Shown: positions 44,283-54,616, counted from the first letter of the stretch. The stretch is DNA of 64,000 bases from Tricholoma matsutake (GCA_026075535.2 AP026542.1:3286001-3350000), one strand, 5' to 3'. Translations and numbers: made by a program. The notes: generated from the sequence alone by a model not told the origin.

Positions 44283-44803
44283 TGTAAGTCTGGTGCCCTC
44301 ACAGACTTACTACACACACAACATGCATGCAAAACAGCCATACACACCAACACACATAACATGCACGCAAAACAGCTGTATATACCAAAAACACTCCAAT
44401 GCATGCAACCCATCAATATCTGCATCAAAGAATAAATATAGAATCAGACTGTGAAACAACACCCAATATGCATTGATATCATGTTCCCATCAATTCCACA
44501 TCAATCTGCACCCACTAAACATTCCCATCAAGTTCCCATCAAAAATCCCATCAAATTCCCATCAATGTTATCAACCCCTGAGGATGATGCATTCCCATCA
44601 TTCGGAGTCTTGATGCGGCCCTTCTATGTATAGAAAGTCTTGATGTGGCCTTTTTCTTGATATGTACAATGCAGAAAGCTATACTTAGAATACTATAGGT
44701 AATAGACTGTTTTCCCCTTCGTTGCCCCATCCCTTACTCTCTGCAACAAAGATAACCATCTGTCTGACTACTGAGTGAGGTTCCCTAACCAGGCAACCTT
44801 TCA
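44283..44803 (+). mobile_element. Solo LTR of the G1 family (521 bp)
   Basis: Runs from TGTAAGTCTGG to GGCAACCTTTCA, the same ends as the G1 LTR in the opposite orientation. The 5-bp TSD CTTTC is exact (44278-44282, 44804-44808). It is evidence of LTR-LTR recombination. Confidence 0.93.
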
Positions 44804-44808
44804 CTTTC

Positions 44809-45018
44809 ATAGTTATTTTTGTCAGTAGTACCAATTTTAGTGACAAGCTCAAGAAACTTTTTTCACTTTTTTTTCACTAAGTCCTTTGAGGTGGAGTTTG
44901 AATGTGCCATGTACTTGCCAGCACTGCAGAAGACCATGATGATGTAAAATACATTTTCACTTCATTTTTGTTATTTTTTGCTTTCCAGGGTGTTCAAAGT
45001 AAGGTAGCATCACCCATT
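44809..45018. other. Short stretch without a gene
   Basis: T-rich sequence with a possible intron end (TTTGCTTTCCAG near 44987). Continuation of the module left of the solo LTR. No gene recognised. Confidence 0.4.
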
Positions 45019-45019
45019 A

Positions 45020-45512
45020 GGAACATTCAAAGCTGGGCACAGCTTGCAGATGCAGCTTGCAGTACGCATAGGCATCAGCTTATATAACATAGATTTCAGA
45101 GTCCACGCTGTGACCATTTTGTGACAAACATGTTTGATGCATATTTTCTTTTGTGCGACCATTAAAGCCACTCCCATACACTCCTTTACCCATTTCTATT
45201 TCCAGTTCTTAACTGTCATGGCCCGTACTGCCACCAACAAGGCTGAGAAACCCCAAATTCCTGAAATTAACTGGTCAGCAAACAATTCCTTGGCAGTCTG
45301 GGCCCTTCTAGATAGTAGGAAGGAGTCTATGAGGTCTTTCCTCAGCGGTTGTGAGGGCATAGTGAAGGTAATTGTTGATGAGGGAGCCCAACTTTATCAC
45401 AGATTAGATATTTGAATCAGGTGTGACATTTGCTCTAAGCGGATTCCTAAATCTATGTTATATAAGCTGATGGCTATGCGTGCTGCGAGCTGTGCCCAGC
45501 TTTGAACATTCC
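45020..45512. mobile_element. Long-TIR non-autonomous element (493 bp) with a residual start of a gene
   Basis: Arms of 77 bp (45020-45096) and 64 bp (45449-45512) begin GGAACATTCAAAGCTGGGCA and GGAATGTTCAAAGCTGGGCA; the left arm holds an extra 13 bp. Flanking TA (or ATT) on both sides. The interior encodes MARTATNKAEKPQIPEINWS and a further 70 residues from 45218 to 45415. The W-S-A-N-N-S-L start resembles Myb/SANT-like leaders of basidiomycete transposon proteins, so this looks like an internally deleted DNA transposon. Superfamily is uncertain. Confidence 0.75.
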
Positions 45513-45761
45513 TATTGTCAGCACCTCATTACATAAGCAAATAGTTGTCGCTTCGCCACCGCGGTCGGAAGTCACGGCAATATCCCAAGCGCGACTGCAC
45601 CATGCAGCCTATGTCCACAACATTCTATTTTGAACAACGGAGATGAAGTGCGAAAATCATCCTTGGCGGAGGCGTCAGGAAATACCACACTGGTAAAATT
45701 TGACGGTTGCAGGAACTATCGTTCCGAAAGTCATTATGCCGGGGTGTCTCTTTCCATAGGA

Positions 45762-46133
45762 CTAAGCAAAAAAGAGTCGTGATCTGGAGCTCCAAGATGA
45801 TGGGGATTGGATTTCCGTGGACGACTGAGCCGTTGAATCTTCCGGGCAGGCTACGGAAGTTAGAACAATGATCGGAAGAAACTCGACCGCCAAAGACTCT
45901 ACTGACGGGTTAACTTCGGACGAGCTGTCCTGATGATATCTGAGACGCGTCAACGTGCGACAATGCCATGTGTATGCACCACCTTGCTTGATGTATGGTC
46001 CGGATGTCCTGTTTACTTTTAACAGTTGGCTAAATATAAAAGAACCGGTCCGACAGAGGGTATTTTCAGAACCAGCCCCCAGGTGACAAGTGTAGCGCAC
46101 TGTTTGAAAACATTTGACTACCAGCGGTGACAC
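45762..46133 (-). CDS. Unrecognised ORF in the CpG-rich island
   Basis: A 123-codon minus-strand frame rich in Ser/Thr/Arg (GSENTLCRTGSFIFSQLLKV). No domain, signal peptide or neighbour suggests a role. Its length is modest for a CpG-rich region, so it may be chance. The surrounding 45517-46570 holds no other candidate. Confidence 0.2.
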   Translation of the reverse strand: MSPLVVKCFQTVRYTCHLGAGSENTLCRTGSFIFSQLLKVNRTSGPYIKQGGAYTWHCRTLTRLRYHQDSSSEVNPSVESLAVEFLPIIVLTSVACPEDSTAQSSTEIQSPSSWSSRSRLFFA

Positions 46134-46571
46134 AATTGAAAGACAGAACTTACGCGGAGGGCCACGGGACTCAAGAACAGTCAGAATTCATGAGAGCTGG
46201 ACTACCACAGTCAGATTGAATGTGTTATGTACTTGTTTGCCACGAAACGAGCGGTTACCTACTAGAAAGCTTGCGAGCCTACAACATGTGGTTCCGTGAT
46301 AATCTTCACGATTTCGGACTCAGCCTGGCGTAGCAGGTACGTTCCTTCGCTAGCCAAGAGGATCGAGTCGATCGACTTGCGAGTGCTGCTCAAACCGGTG
46401 AACAAGTCATGAATAAGCGACTCATGAATAAGCGTAACAGCTTTTGTGGTCTTATAACCGCGATAGCTAGTAATGTTATGAGACAGAAGTTGTACTTGCT
46501 TCGAAAGAGGCTATTGACCTGCTTTCTCACGCTCCGGCTGATGATCAGAAAATGAAGCAGTGACGGTCGAA

Positions 46572-46905
46572 GAATCTATCTACACCGAATCGGCAAATAC
46601 TGGCTAAAAGAAAATTTCCGCGCAGAAATTCAAAACCGATGCGAATGCCCGCACTGCGGCACCCCCGAAACGATGGACCATATCTTGACCCGATGCGAGT
46701 CCAGGACAAAAAGAAGTGTGGGAACCAGACTCCAAACCAGCCGCGGGCCGCGTTTAACTTTTTTTGCTTATGTAAACTTGAACTATTAACGCGTCCCAGC
46801 TTAATAGTTCAAGTTTACATAAGCAAAAAAAAGTTAAACGCGGCCTGGAGTCTGTGTGGGAACTTGTAAAACAAATTTAGAGTCTCAATGCTTCCCCATC
46901 GCGGG
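46572..46905 (+). pseudogene. Retroelement relic: C-terminal zinc-knuckle region
   Basis: Reads HRIGKYWLKENFRAEIQNRC then CPHCGTPETMDHILTRCES, a CxxC...H...C pattern found at the C-terminus of fungal RNase H/LINE-type polyproteins. The frame continues past the 129-bp foldback insert (VWELVKQI) when that insert and one TSD are ignored. No RT core is visible nearby, so it is a short old fragment. Confidence 0.6.
46726..46854. mobile_element. Foldback MITE, 129 bp, 9-bp TSD
   Basis: Almost entirely an inverted repeat: about 42-base perfect arms (GCGTTTAACTTTTTTTGCTT... and complement) around a 10-base spacer, plus outer arms CAGACTCCA/TGGAGTCTG. Flanked by TGTGGGAAC on both sides (46717-46725, 46855-46863). 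A 9-bp TSD fits Mutator-like (MULE) elements. Its insertion broke the relic described above. Confidence 0.85.
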
Positions 46906-46948
46906 AAACGTTCCGCCAGAAAGAAAAAAAAAGAAAAAAAAAAAGAAT

Positions 46949-47230
46949 CTACGTGTCACTAGTCAGGGAACCACTGTCTTTCTCCAACTTGGTGGAATGG
47001 ACAGCTACTTGTGCCCCATCGTATTTGCGAACTTGTCCGGACAGTGTTCGGGCTACCTGAATGACTTTGGACTGAGCGCTATTACTCGGACTTGGAGTTT
47101 TCAATGCTGAGAAGCTCCAAGATGAAAACGTGGTGATCAACTCCAGAATCACATTTACATGATCCGTTTCGTCGTCGTCCCACTCAGCCTGAGCCGTCTG
47201 AGGCCGGAAGAGTGACAGTTCTTCTATCAC
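46949..47230 (-). CDS. Unrecognised short ORF
   Basis: A 93-codon frame (MIEELSLFRPQTAQAEWDDD) between the retroelement relic and the esterase gene. An A-rich tract (46920-46943) lies at its 3' side. No domain is recognised; it could be an exon of a divergent gene sharing the promoter region with the esterase. Confidence 0.2.
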   Translation of the reverse strand: MIEELSLFRPQTAQAEWDDDETDHVNVILELITTFSSWSFSALKTPSPSNSAQSKVIQVARTLSGQVRKYDGAQVAVHSTKLEKDSGSLTSDT

Positions 47231-47363
47231 GATGCCTCCATTGGCAAGAAGAAACTTCCGATGGTCGGCCGAGGAACTCCCGGTTAGTAATGGTTGTCTC
47301 CGTCACTCAATAGCCTACGAACCTATCGAGACCCTCGGTGTGTTTTGTATGCTGTCTTTTTGA

Positions 47364-47376
47364 CCTGAGATATATA
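47364..47376 (+). promoter_or_regulatory. TATA box of the esterase gene
   Basis: GATATATATAG lies 6 bp before the first ATG (47382) and about 45 bp before the second (47421). The spacing favours the second ATG as the real start. Confidence 0.45.
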
Positions 47377-47420
47377 TAGTCATGTTTGCCATAGGAATTG
47401 CCCATCGTGTTTTGCCTCTG

Positions 47421-49062
47421 ATGCTGCATCTCACATTTGTTTCCTTGGCTTTCGCGATTATCCAAGCCACCTTGAGTCAAGGAGCTGTATGGTCCCAGTG
47501 TGAGTCGCTATCGCACTCAAGCATGAATCTTATTCACGTGGATTTTTCAAAGGTGGTGGAAAGGGGTGGACCGGAGCAACCACCTGTTCCACTGGGTATC
47601 GTTTGTTTTGTCGAACATGTTATGTTCATTCTCAATGATTGTACAACCAGGACTGTCTGCACAACCATGAACGATTGTGAGATTGCTCAGTATACAAATG
47701 AATGTCATTACCTGACTACTATTTGCCTGCAAACTACTCAGATTACAGCCAGTGTATCCCGCAAACTGCTAAATACTGGTTCAGTTTGTACGTCTTCACC
47801 TAATTTGTCTCTCCGATGCTCAGCCTCCGTCAGCGGCGATTCTTACACCCAAACAGGGTTTGTTCCCAATGGCACCTTACCTGCCATTGGCAACCCTCTT
47901 GGCAACCCACCGTACCCTGGCTTAACGGCGACCCCCGGCGCAAACTGGGTCGACTTCGTTACTACCACCTATAACAATTCCCTTGTGTTTACGTACAATT
48001 ATGCCTATGGTGGCGCAACAATAGATGCGACCCTCGTCCAGCCGTACACGCCTACTGTGTTGTCACTGACGGATCAGGTGAACGAGTTTTTGAATACTGT
48101 TGCTACAAAACCGGCTACGACCTCGTGGAAGAGCTCGGATACTTTGTTTTCCGTGTGGATCGGGATTAACGATATTGGCCACAGCTATTATTTGTCTGGA
48201 GATCGAACTGCGTATGCGACTTTCGTTCGAGGGGGAATTTTCGGCGATTGATGCGTCGTTCCACCTCACCAGATTCTCGGATATACTTCTCAATGCGTAC
48301 TTTGCCTTGGTTCAGAAGCTAGTACGTTTAGTGTGGCATATCATGAGTCATGCTAACGAGTCTCCCATTCTTCCGTTTGTAGTAGTGCGCTCTCCTTGTG
48401 AAGCTCTATGAACGACATCTTTCTAACAGAGAAGTTGTTTTCCCTGTTCAGCAACACTGGCGCAAGGAACTTCCTCTTCATCAATGTTCCACCAGTTAAT
48501 CGTTCACCGTTGGTATATACTGAATGCCCCTCACAATGATTGATTTGATTGTGTTCTGTGTGATGTAGATGCTTGCTCAACCCGCCTCAGCCCAAGCTAC
48601 TGAGAAGGCTGTGATAAGTGATTACAACAGCAAGCTTGCGGTGAGGGTCGCTGCCTTCAAACAAAACAACAGAGACGTAAGTATCTTGCATTGCTTCTTC
48701 GCTTCTAGTTGAACTAAAACCAGATATCTTGATAAATAGGTCACCACATGGTTGTGGGACTCCAATGCAGCATTCACCCAGGTCCTGAACGACCCGATGA
48801 AATATGGATTCAAAGACGCAACTACATACGGAACGGGTCCTGGGATTTTCTGGGGGTATGTTATGTGCTTCTAGTGCTTGTGCTTATGATCTGACTCTAG
48901 GTTTCTCATCTTGTAGGAACAATTATCATCCTTCAAGTGTGTATCACATCCTCTCGATCATCAGATGTAGATGCTCATATTCGTTGCATCACTTTTGTAG
49001 GTGCGGCACATAAGATCTTCGGTCAGGAGATTGGCCAGCTCTTACACAACACTGTGTGGTGA
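47421..49062 (+). CDS. Secreted GDSL/SGNH esterase (CE16-like), intron-rich, possibly damaged
   Basis: From the ATG at 47421, MLHLTFVSLAFAIIQATLSQ is a good signal peptide. Block I is GDSYTQTGF (about 47836) with the nucleophile Ser; PGANWVDFVTTTYNNSLVFT, YAYGGATIDA (Gly block) and SVWIGINDIGHSYYL (Asn block) follow. Later exons give NTGARNFLFINVPPVNRSP and NNYHPSSAAHKIFGQEIGQL with the catalytic His. Clear introns: 48513-48568, 48677-48739, 48856-48916, 48937-49000; stop TGA 49060-49062. The family removes acetyl groups from plant polysaccharides or oligosaccharides outside the cell. The stretches 47500-47833 and 48215-48420 do not splice cleanly in my reading, and N-N-Y-H replaces the more usual D-x-x-H pattern, so a broken copy is possible. 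Confidence 0.75.
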
Positions 49063-49658
49063 AAGATGGTGGGGGGCTAATGTGAGTATGAATCTTAGTT
49101 CTACCTTCCCAGGCAAAAACCACTTCGATTGTAATATTTATTTCCAATTGCCAATATGGGATATTCGTAACCTTCCCCTCCTTGATCAATAGATCTTCTG
49201 TCATGGTGATCTGTACTTGTAATGCCACACAATTGCTCAAGTCAACTCCTGTCAGCAAAGCCTCTTCAATAGCACACTACCATTTTATGATGACTGGTAC
49301 CTCTTTTGCTAAAGTTTCCACCTGAGGCTGGCAGTAGCTTGCAAAATGAGACTCCAATAGAACAATACCTCAATGCAAGATAGCTTATAGCTTCAACATT
49401 AGAAGACCATTTTTGCAAAACATTACTCTCACTAGAAACTGAGTTTTGCTTGAGTTTTGCAAGATACTTTTCCAGGTGCAACTGAAAAAGTCTATATCCG
49501 AGTTCCCACACTGCTGGGAGGCATACAGTTAGGGTCCGGTTAGTCGGTTAGGCTTAGGAGGTTAGGGTTGGCCCTCTTTGTGCACAGTGGCGATATTACT
49601 TAAGCACATCGAGTGGGTTGATGTGCTGATAAATTTGCTTGGCACTTGGCTTGCTTGC
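49063..49658. other. Region downstream of the esterase, no assigned gene
   Basis: A minus-strand frame at 49511-49266 (MWELGYRLFQLHLEKYLAKL) has no family I recognise. TTAGG-like words cluster at 49548-49578 but do not form a regular telomeric repeat. The esterase polyadenylation region should lie at the left edge. Confidence 0.4.
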
Positions 49659-50216
49659 TAGAGATTGGCAGGGGTAACCCTTGGGTATTTTCATTGTTAC
49701 CCTTACCCTTACCCTTCAAAACCCTTACCCTTGGTCAAGGGTAGGGGTTTTCAGGGGTAAGGGTAAGGGTACCCCAGGGTATAGAGAGTATTCAGTACCC
49801 TTGGGGGTATGATGCAAGGGTTTATTTCAAATAGTTTCCTGATGATGCTCAAACATGGTCCTATCCATTTTTAGTAATTATCTGAGCTTTTAGCATGTTG
49901 AAAAGCACAAGGTAGTAGTCTAGTACTGTCTTTAGGAGAACACCTTTGCCTGAATAACTCAATAGGCTGGGACCATAGAGGAAATAACCCAACTGCACAG
50001 CAAAGAGTGGTCAGAGAGGTCATCAAGTTTCACAAGGGTTACTATACTGATATCATGGGTGGTTGACATCTTCTAAAATGTGACTCTGTATACCCTTGTA
50101 CCCTCCTCAGGGGTAAGGGTATGTAGAGGGTAGGAAAGTTCATACCCTTACCCTTACCCTCACATACCCTTTGCCCATACCCCCAGGGGTATGTAAACCC
50201 TTGCCATTCACTATCA
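49659..50216. mobile_element. GGGTA-rich hAT-type MITE (558 bp), relative of 35174-35662
   Basis: Left end TAGAGATTGGCAGGGGTAACC and a loosely inverted right end (GGTATGTAAACCCTTGCCA...). Both sides carry GGGTAAGGGTA arrays. Probable 8-bp TSD TTGCTTGC/ATGCTTGC (49651-49658, 50217-50224) with one mismatch. Less certain than the copy in G2. Confidence 0.65.
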
Positions 50217-50933
50217 ATGCTTGCTGGCTTGGCTTGGTTATGAGGAATGTTTTTTGCAAGGCTTACTTAGTTCCTTCCATTTTTGGATGGAAAGGCAATG
50301 TGTGTTTTGCAAAATTTTGAATGTGTGAAGAGACTTCTAATTGGAGTAAATTTTGCACGAGGGTTTCTTCAAATTAGAGGTACATTTTGCACAAAAATGA
50401 CATATGCACCTGCTGTGAAAACCAATTTTTGATTTGTTTGTCCATGGTCCCAGATGTGTTGCTTCTATACCTAGTGAGGGTCATAAGAGGTCCACTTGAT
50501 AGATAGGGCCCTGGCAATCTCATAATAATCTATTATCTGACAACATATCCAGGTATAGAGTAAAATTGACATCTAAGCCATATTTCGAGCAATATGGTAA
50601 GGCCCTATTCAGGAACTCGGCCAGGATTATTAGGTATAAGTAGTACAATGAATAGTGCAAATAATCAATTACTAAATGCTCTGGCTTTGACTTAACTGCT
50701 GGTTATATCCAGAAATTCTGTCCTTCCCATCATGATGTGTGGAGCCAGATCCAACAGTGCATCAATAGTGAATACTACTACTAAGGGGGTAAAATGTTAT
50801 TCAATTACTTTTTCTCCATTGTAGAATAACATGTACTAGTAGGGTAGTAGTGTCATATGTCTGAGTAAGAGAGTAAAGTATGCAATGCTGTCTAATGTGA
50901 TGGACACAGTGCATCCATAGGCTTAGAATTTAT
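50217..50933. other. Stretch without a recognisable gene
   Basis: AT-rich, only short frames. It was contiguous with 53529 before the hAT insertion at 50934, so the two flanks belong to one older sequence. Confidence 0.45.
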
Positions 50934-51483
50934 TAGGGACTACCATGGATGGCCATCATCCGGGTGACCATCCATGGATATGACATATGGATGGATGGAT
51001 ATGGATATGGATATTTCATGGGTGATATCCATGGATGAATGGATGGTTACTATTAAATTTAAATAAATGAGTAATTCCAAGTTCTGAATTTATTGAGATG
51101 AGGTATTGTCGATTGAGCTGGCTGGATGTCTCATCTGATCTATCAGTGTGGTAATTGCTGAAGTGGCCTATTTTGATTCTCATCCATTTCAGATCTTGCG
51201 AGGTCCCTTTAGTAACCCCCCTCCCCTTTTTCACCCATGAACATCAGTCGAAATGGAATGGCCAGAAGTGGGGCCCTGATTCTACAAAAACCAAGCCAAA
51301 GCCAGCTGGCCACTGCAATAGTGGCTGTGTATGCTCTAAGCAGGTAAAGCCCCCAGCCCCCTACAGAACTCGGAATTGCCATGCAACACAATGGCCCTCT
51401 AGCACAAGTATAGTCTTGGTAAGGAATGACAGTACTTTACTGTCCCCCACGTAATCCGCACAGACTCCACATGGACTCCTAGC

Positions 51484-51556
51484 TGTCCGCAGACTCTGAG
51501 CAGAATCCTACCAGAGTCTGAGCAGAGTCCTAGCTGTCTGCATGGAGTCTGCGGAC
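51484..51556. repeat. Inverted repeat in a GAGCAGAGTCCTAG-rich block
   Basis: GTCCGCAGACTC (51484-51495) and GAGTCTGCGGAC (51545-51556) are exact complements. The surrounding 51440-51655 repeats GAGCAGAGTCC and CAGAGTCCTAG, so it may be another small insert; no TSD was found. Confidence 0.55.
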
Positions 51557-51693
51557 AGTCCTCGGACTCTGCCCAGAGTCCTAGTAAAAAAATTTTCAGA
51601 GTTGTAAAGACAAAAGTCAGATCAAAATCCGAGCAGAGTCCGAGCAAAGTCCTAGCTTGCAGGTGACTTAGTGATTAAATTTAGTTCAGTCCC

Positions 51694-52090
51694 TCACATA
51701 GTGATGTTATAACTTTTTGTGCTGAGTTCGAAAATGACATCTGTATGATGTGACCTATATGTAGAACATAGTGATGTTATATACCATTCTGACCAGATTT
51801 TTATGCTGAGTTTGAAAATGATATCCATCCAATCATGTGACCTACCATATAGAACATAGTGATGTTATATACCATTCTGACCGCAATTTTCAGCCGAGTT
51901 TGAAAATCACCCTTGCATAGTCATGTGACCTACCATATATGGAACATAGTGATGTTATATACCATTCTGACCACAATTTTCAGCTGAGTTTGAAAATCAC
52001 CCTTGCATAGTCATGTGACACTGTATATAAAACATAGTGATGGTACATACAATTTTGACCAGATTTTTTAATCTGAGTTTCACATGCTTT
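51694..52090. repeat. 88-bp tandem repeat, about 4.5 units
   Basis: (G)AACATAGTGATGTTATA starts units at 51764, 51852, 51942 and 52029, preceded by a partial unit at 51696. Each unit continues CATTCTGACC...GAGTTTGAAAAT and CATGTGACCTA. A further degenerate unit lies near 52290-52365. The array ends just before the hAT coding remnant. Confidence 0.82.
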
Positions 52091-52379
52091 TTCTTGACAT
52101 TCTTGCTCTCTTTGAATGATCAAGTAAAGCCATTAAGGCATCATCAAGATATACCTCTTGTATTTTTGTCATTCTCACACTTTTATTGAATGATCAAATC
52201 CAATTGGTGTGTGAAATATGGAATCATCAAGATATCCTGGCAGGATATTTAGTGTCATATTAGAGTATGTTGAAGGGAAACTTTTGAAAAGTGTTGTTAT
52301 ACACCATTCTGACCTGCTTTTCATGCCGAGTTTGAAAATGACTGTCATGTGACCTACTATCAAGGAGGTTGGAGGAATC

Positions 52380-52776
52380 ATGAAGTACTGGCATCAAGCC
52401 ATTGAGCAGCAACCTCGGTTAGCAAAGATGGGGCTTGATTTTTGCTCAGCACCAGGTAAGTGTAATAATTCTTATTTTTGCTTCTACTCAGACACTCTTT
52501 TAGCATCATCAGTGGATGCTGAACGTGCATTCGCAGTTGGAAGGCTTGAGATCAATCACCTTCAGCATAACCAGCCCACAGACCTTCAAGGCTCAAGTTG
52601 CAGTTGGATCTTGGGCCAAAACTCCACTCTATTCAGGACTTTCAGAAACCATTAAGATTGTTCAGAAGCAAATGGGAAGTGAAGAGCAGGTGGGACCTCA
52701 GAAAGAAGTTGATGAGACTGAGTTGGAAGATGAGATAGTAGAGACAGATGAGGAATCCAGGTTTTGGAGAACTTGA
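52380..52776 (+). pseudogene. hAT transposase C-terminal dimerisation region
   Basis: Exon YWHQAIEQQPRLAKMGLDFC (52383-52453) and, after a GT-AG intron (about 52455-52503), ASSVDAERAFAVGRLEINHL. After a frame change it reads SPQTFKAQVAVGSWAKTPLY. The L-A..D-x-x-S-A-P-A-S-S-x-x-x-E-R-x-F-S layout is the hAT C-terminal (PF05699) signature. An acidic tail ends at 52776. Without the catalytic domain and with a frameshift near 52570 it is dead. Confidence 0.85.
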
Positions 52777-52917
52777 ATTGTAATTGTACAAATTCCTATG
52801 GTATTTCAGATGTATTTCAAAGTAATATTTATTGGTGTAAAACCATTTTCTGATTAAAAGAAGCAGTCTTAAGTACAAACTTTACTCAGTATAATAGATA
52901 ACATCATGTGTGCCAAC

Positions 52918-53300
52918 TAGTGTTGCCATGACTTCAAGTCAGACTTTTTGATTGCTGTATATCTCTGCAAGCACATCATCGTAGGATGTAAACAAATCAA
53001 CACAGGGTACATATTTATTGCTGCTATCAACAAATTCAAAAATTACATAAATCAGATTACTACATCTTGAGTTATTGACCGACTAAAATTCTGACTTTTT
53101 ATATACAAAAAGTCAGAATTTTAGTTGGTCAATAACTCAAGATGTAGTAATCCGATTTATGTAATTTTTGGATTGGTCAATAGCAGTGATAAATATGTAC
53201 CCCACATCAATTAGTTTATGTTCTACAATGATGTACTTACAGAGATATACAGCAATCAAAAAAGTCTGACTTGAAGACATGGGCCCTCATGGCAACACTA
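52918..53300. mobile_element. Foldback hAT-type MITE (383 bp) inside the hAT remnant
   Basis: Nearly the whole element is one inverted repeat from TAGTGTTGCCATGA (left) to TCATGGCAACACTA (right), with central arms AAAGTCAGAATTTTAGT. The 8-bp TSD GTGCCAAC is exact (52910-52917, 53301-53308). Confidence 0.92.
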
Positions 53301-53524
53301 GTGCCAACTGCCAACAAGGCACTCCAGCAGGTAATTGACTTTGCAAAAACATTTTAATAGACCATGGTACATATATTAGAGCATTTGAGAGCATAAAAAA
53401 TAGTAGTATTCATATGGATACCCATGGATGATCCATGGATCCACCCATATCCATGGACTTCAGTACATCATCCATGGATATTCACCCAGATGGACCCGGG
53501 TCCATCCATGGTAGTCCCTAGAAT

Positions 53525-53987
53525 TTATATCCTCCAGTAAGCCCTCATCACATTCTTCAGATCCACAGACACTTTAATCTCCTGCAACTTGTTAAGGTTA
53601 TCACCATACAGCAATTCCAGCAGCATATCCCCAAGAGCATAATTCAGGTAACGAATATCATCTGCCAAGCTCTGTCCTTCCTTAATAGCAAAAGCCTGAA
53701 TTGTGTTAGACATATTTGACAACATGTCATGGAAATATTGCACATCTGTCTCACCAGAGTAGGTGATCCAGGGGCAGGGCATGACTCAATGCTGGATGAG
53801 GGTACACAGAGGGTGTGCTGTGGTTGAACACATTGAAGAATGGCTCAACACCCATCAAGACAGTGGTGATCTTTGATGGCTTGGGCATAGGTAAGTTTGA
53901 CCTGCATTTGAATTTCATTGATGATAGGAAAAGTGTACTTGACAATAGGTACCATGTTTGAAAGTCCTCCAGGATTGCTGAAGACAA
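53525..53987 (-). CDS. Unrecognised ORF fragments, possibly an old gene
   Basis: Two minus-strand frames: 53987-53751 (SSMKFKCRSNLPMPKPSKIT) and 53782-53525 (GETDVQYFHDMLSNMSNTIQ). A further readable stretch lies at about 54330-54140 (SSADHKDLVSKAIANFSLQK). They look like one decayed coding region with frame changes or introns. No domain recognised. Its 3' end is at the hAT target 53521. Confidence 0.3.
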
Positions 53988-54409
53988 ATGTATGTGTATA
54001 TAATATCAAATTTAATGATCATCACTATGTTGAGAGAACATCATTCATCAACAGGAAGTCAGGGAAAGAACACTGACATTTCTTGATACAGATGTAATAT
54101 CCAAGAATGGTTGAAACATGGATCTTTCACCATAAAACAGAATTACTTGCCAAATAGCCTTTGGAAATCAGTCACTGACATTATGACAAGGGAGCAGGAT
54201 TGAACTTGACCATTTGAGACTACATAAGCTGCAGCCATTTGGGCTTTAGCATCAGACTTCTGTAAGCTGAAGTTTGCTATGGCTTTGGAGACCAAATCTT
54301 TGTGATCAGCAGAAGATAATCTCCACCCTAATAGTTGTTATGTCAGTCAAATGAGGCTAACTATCCTGTACATATAAACATACCCATATGCTTGACAAGG
54401 GATGAGCAG

Positions 54410-54616
54410 AGGTCTTTACACTCCCCCACATGTTCCTGGAGGATTCTGGGTGGAATCCTACCATTCCTGGTAGGAATGCCAGGAATCCACCCAGAATGAC
54501 CAGGAATTGTTTAGCTGCCAATGACCACTCAAATTCCTGGTGCTTTCTAGTCCAGGAGGAATCCTCCTGGAATCCTACCAAATTAGCTATTCCTACCAGG
54601 ATTCCAGGTTGTTTGG
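54410..54616. repeat. GGAATCC-rich inverted repeat block
   Basis: Words such as TGGAATCCTACCA, CAGGAATCC and TTCCTGG recur on both strands between 54430 and 54610, forming several possible hairpins. It may be a small MITE into which the Tigger-like element inserted at TA (54617-54618). No TSD was found within the window. Confidence 0.4.

Larger units (their letters stand above)
50934..53520 (+). mobile_element. hAT element remnant with transposase C-terminus, 2587 bp
   Basis: Ends TAGGGACTACCATGGATGG on both sides (inverted), 8-bp TSD GAATTTAT exact (50926-50933, 53521-53528). CATGGATGG/CCATCCATGG words crowd both subterminal regions. It keeps the hAT dimerisation region but no upstream catalytic core. 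It contains tandem repeats and a nested foldback MITE. Confidence 0.9.

Noticed and set aside
49548..49578. TTAGG-like words suggesting an interstitial telomere
   Set aside because: The units are irregular (GGTTAG, GCTTAGG, AGGTTAGGG) and too few; no regular TTAGGG array.
51425..51660. Block of CAGAGTCCTAG repeats as a separate transposon
   Set aside because: No TSD or consistent terminal repeats found; kept only as an inverted repeat.
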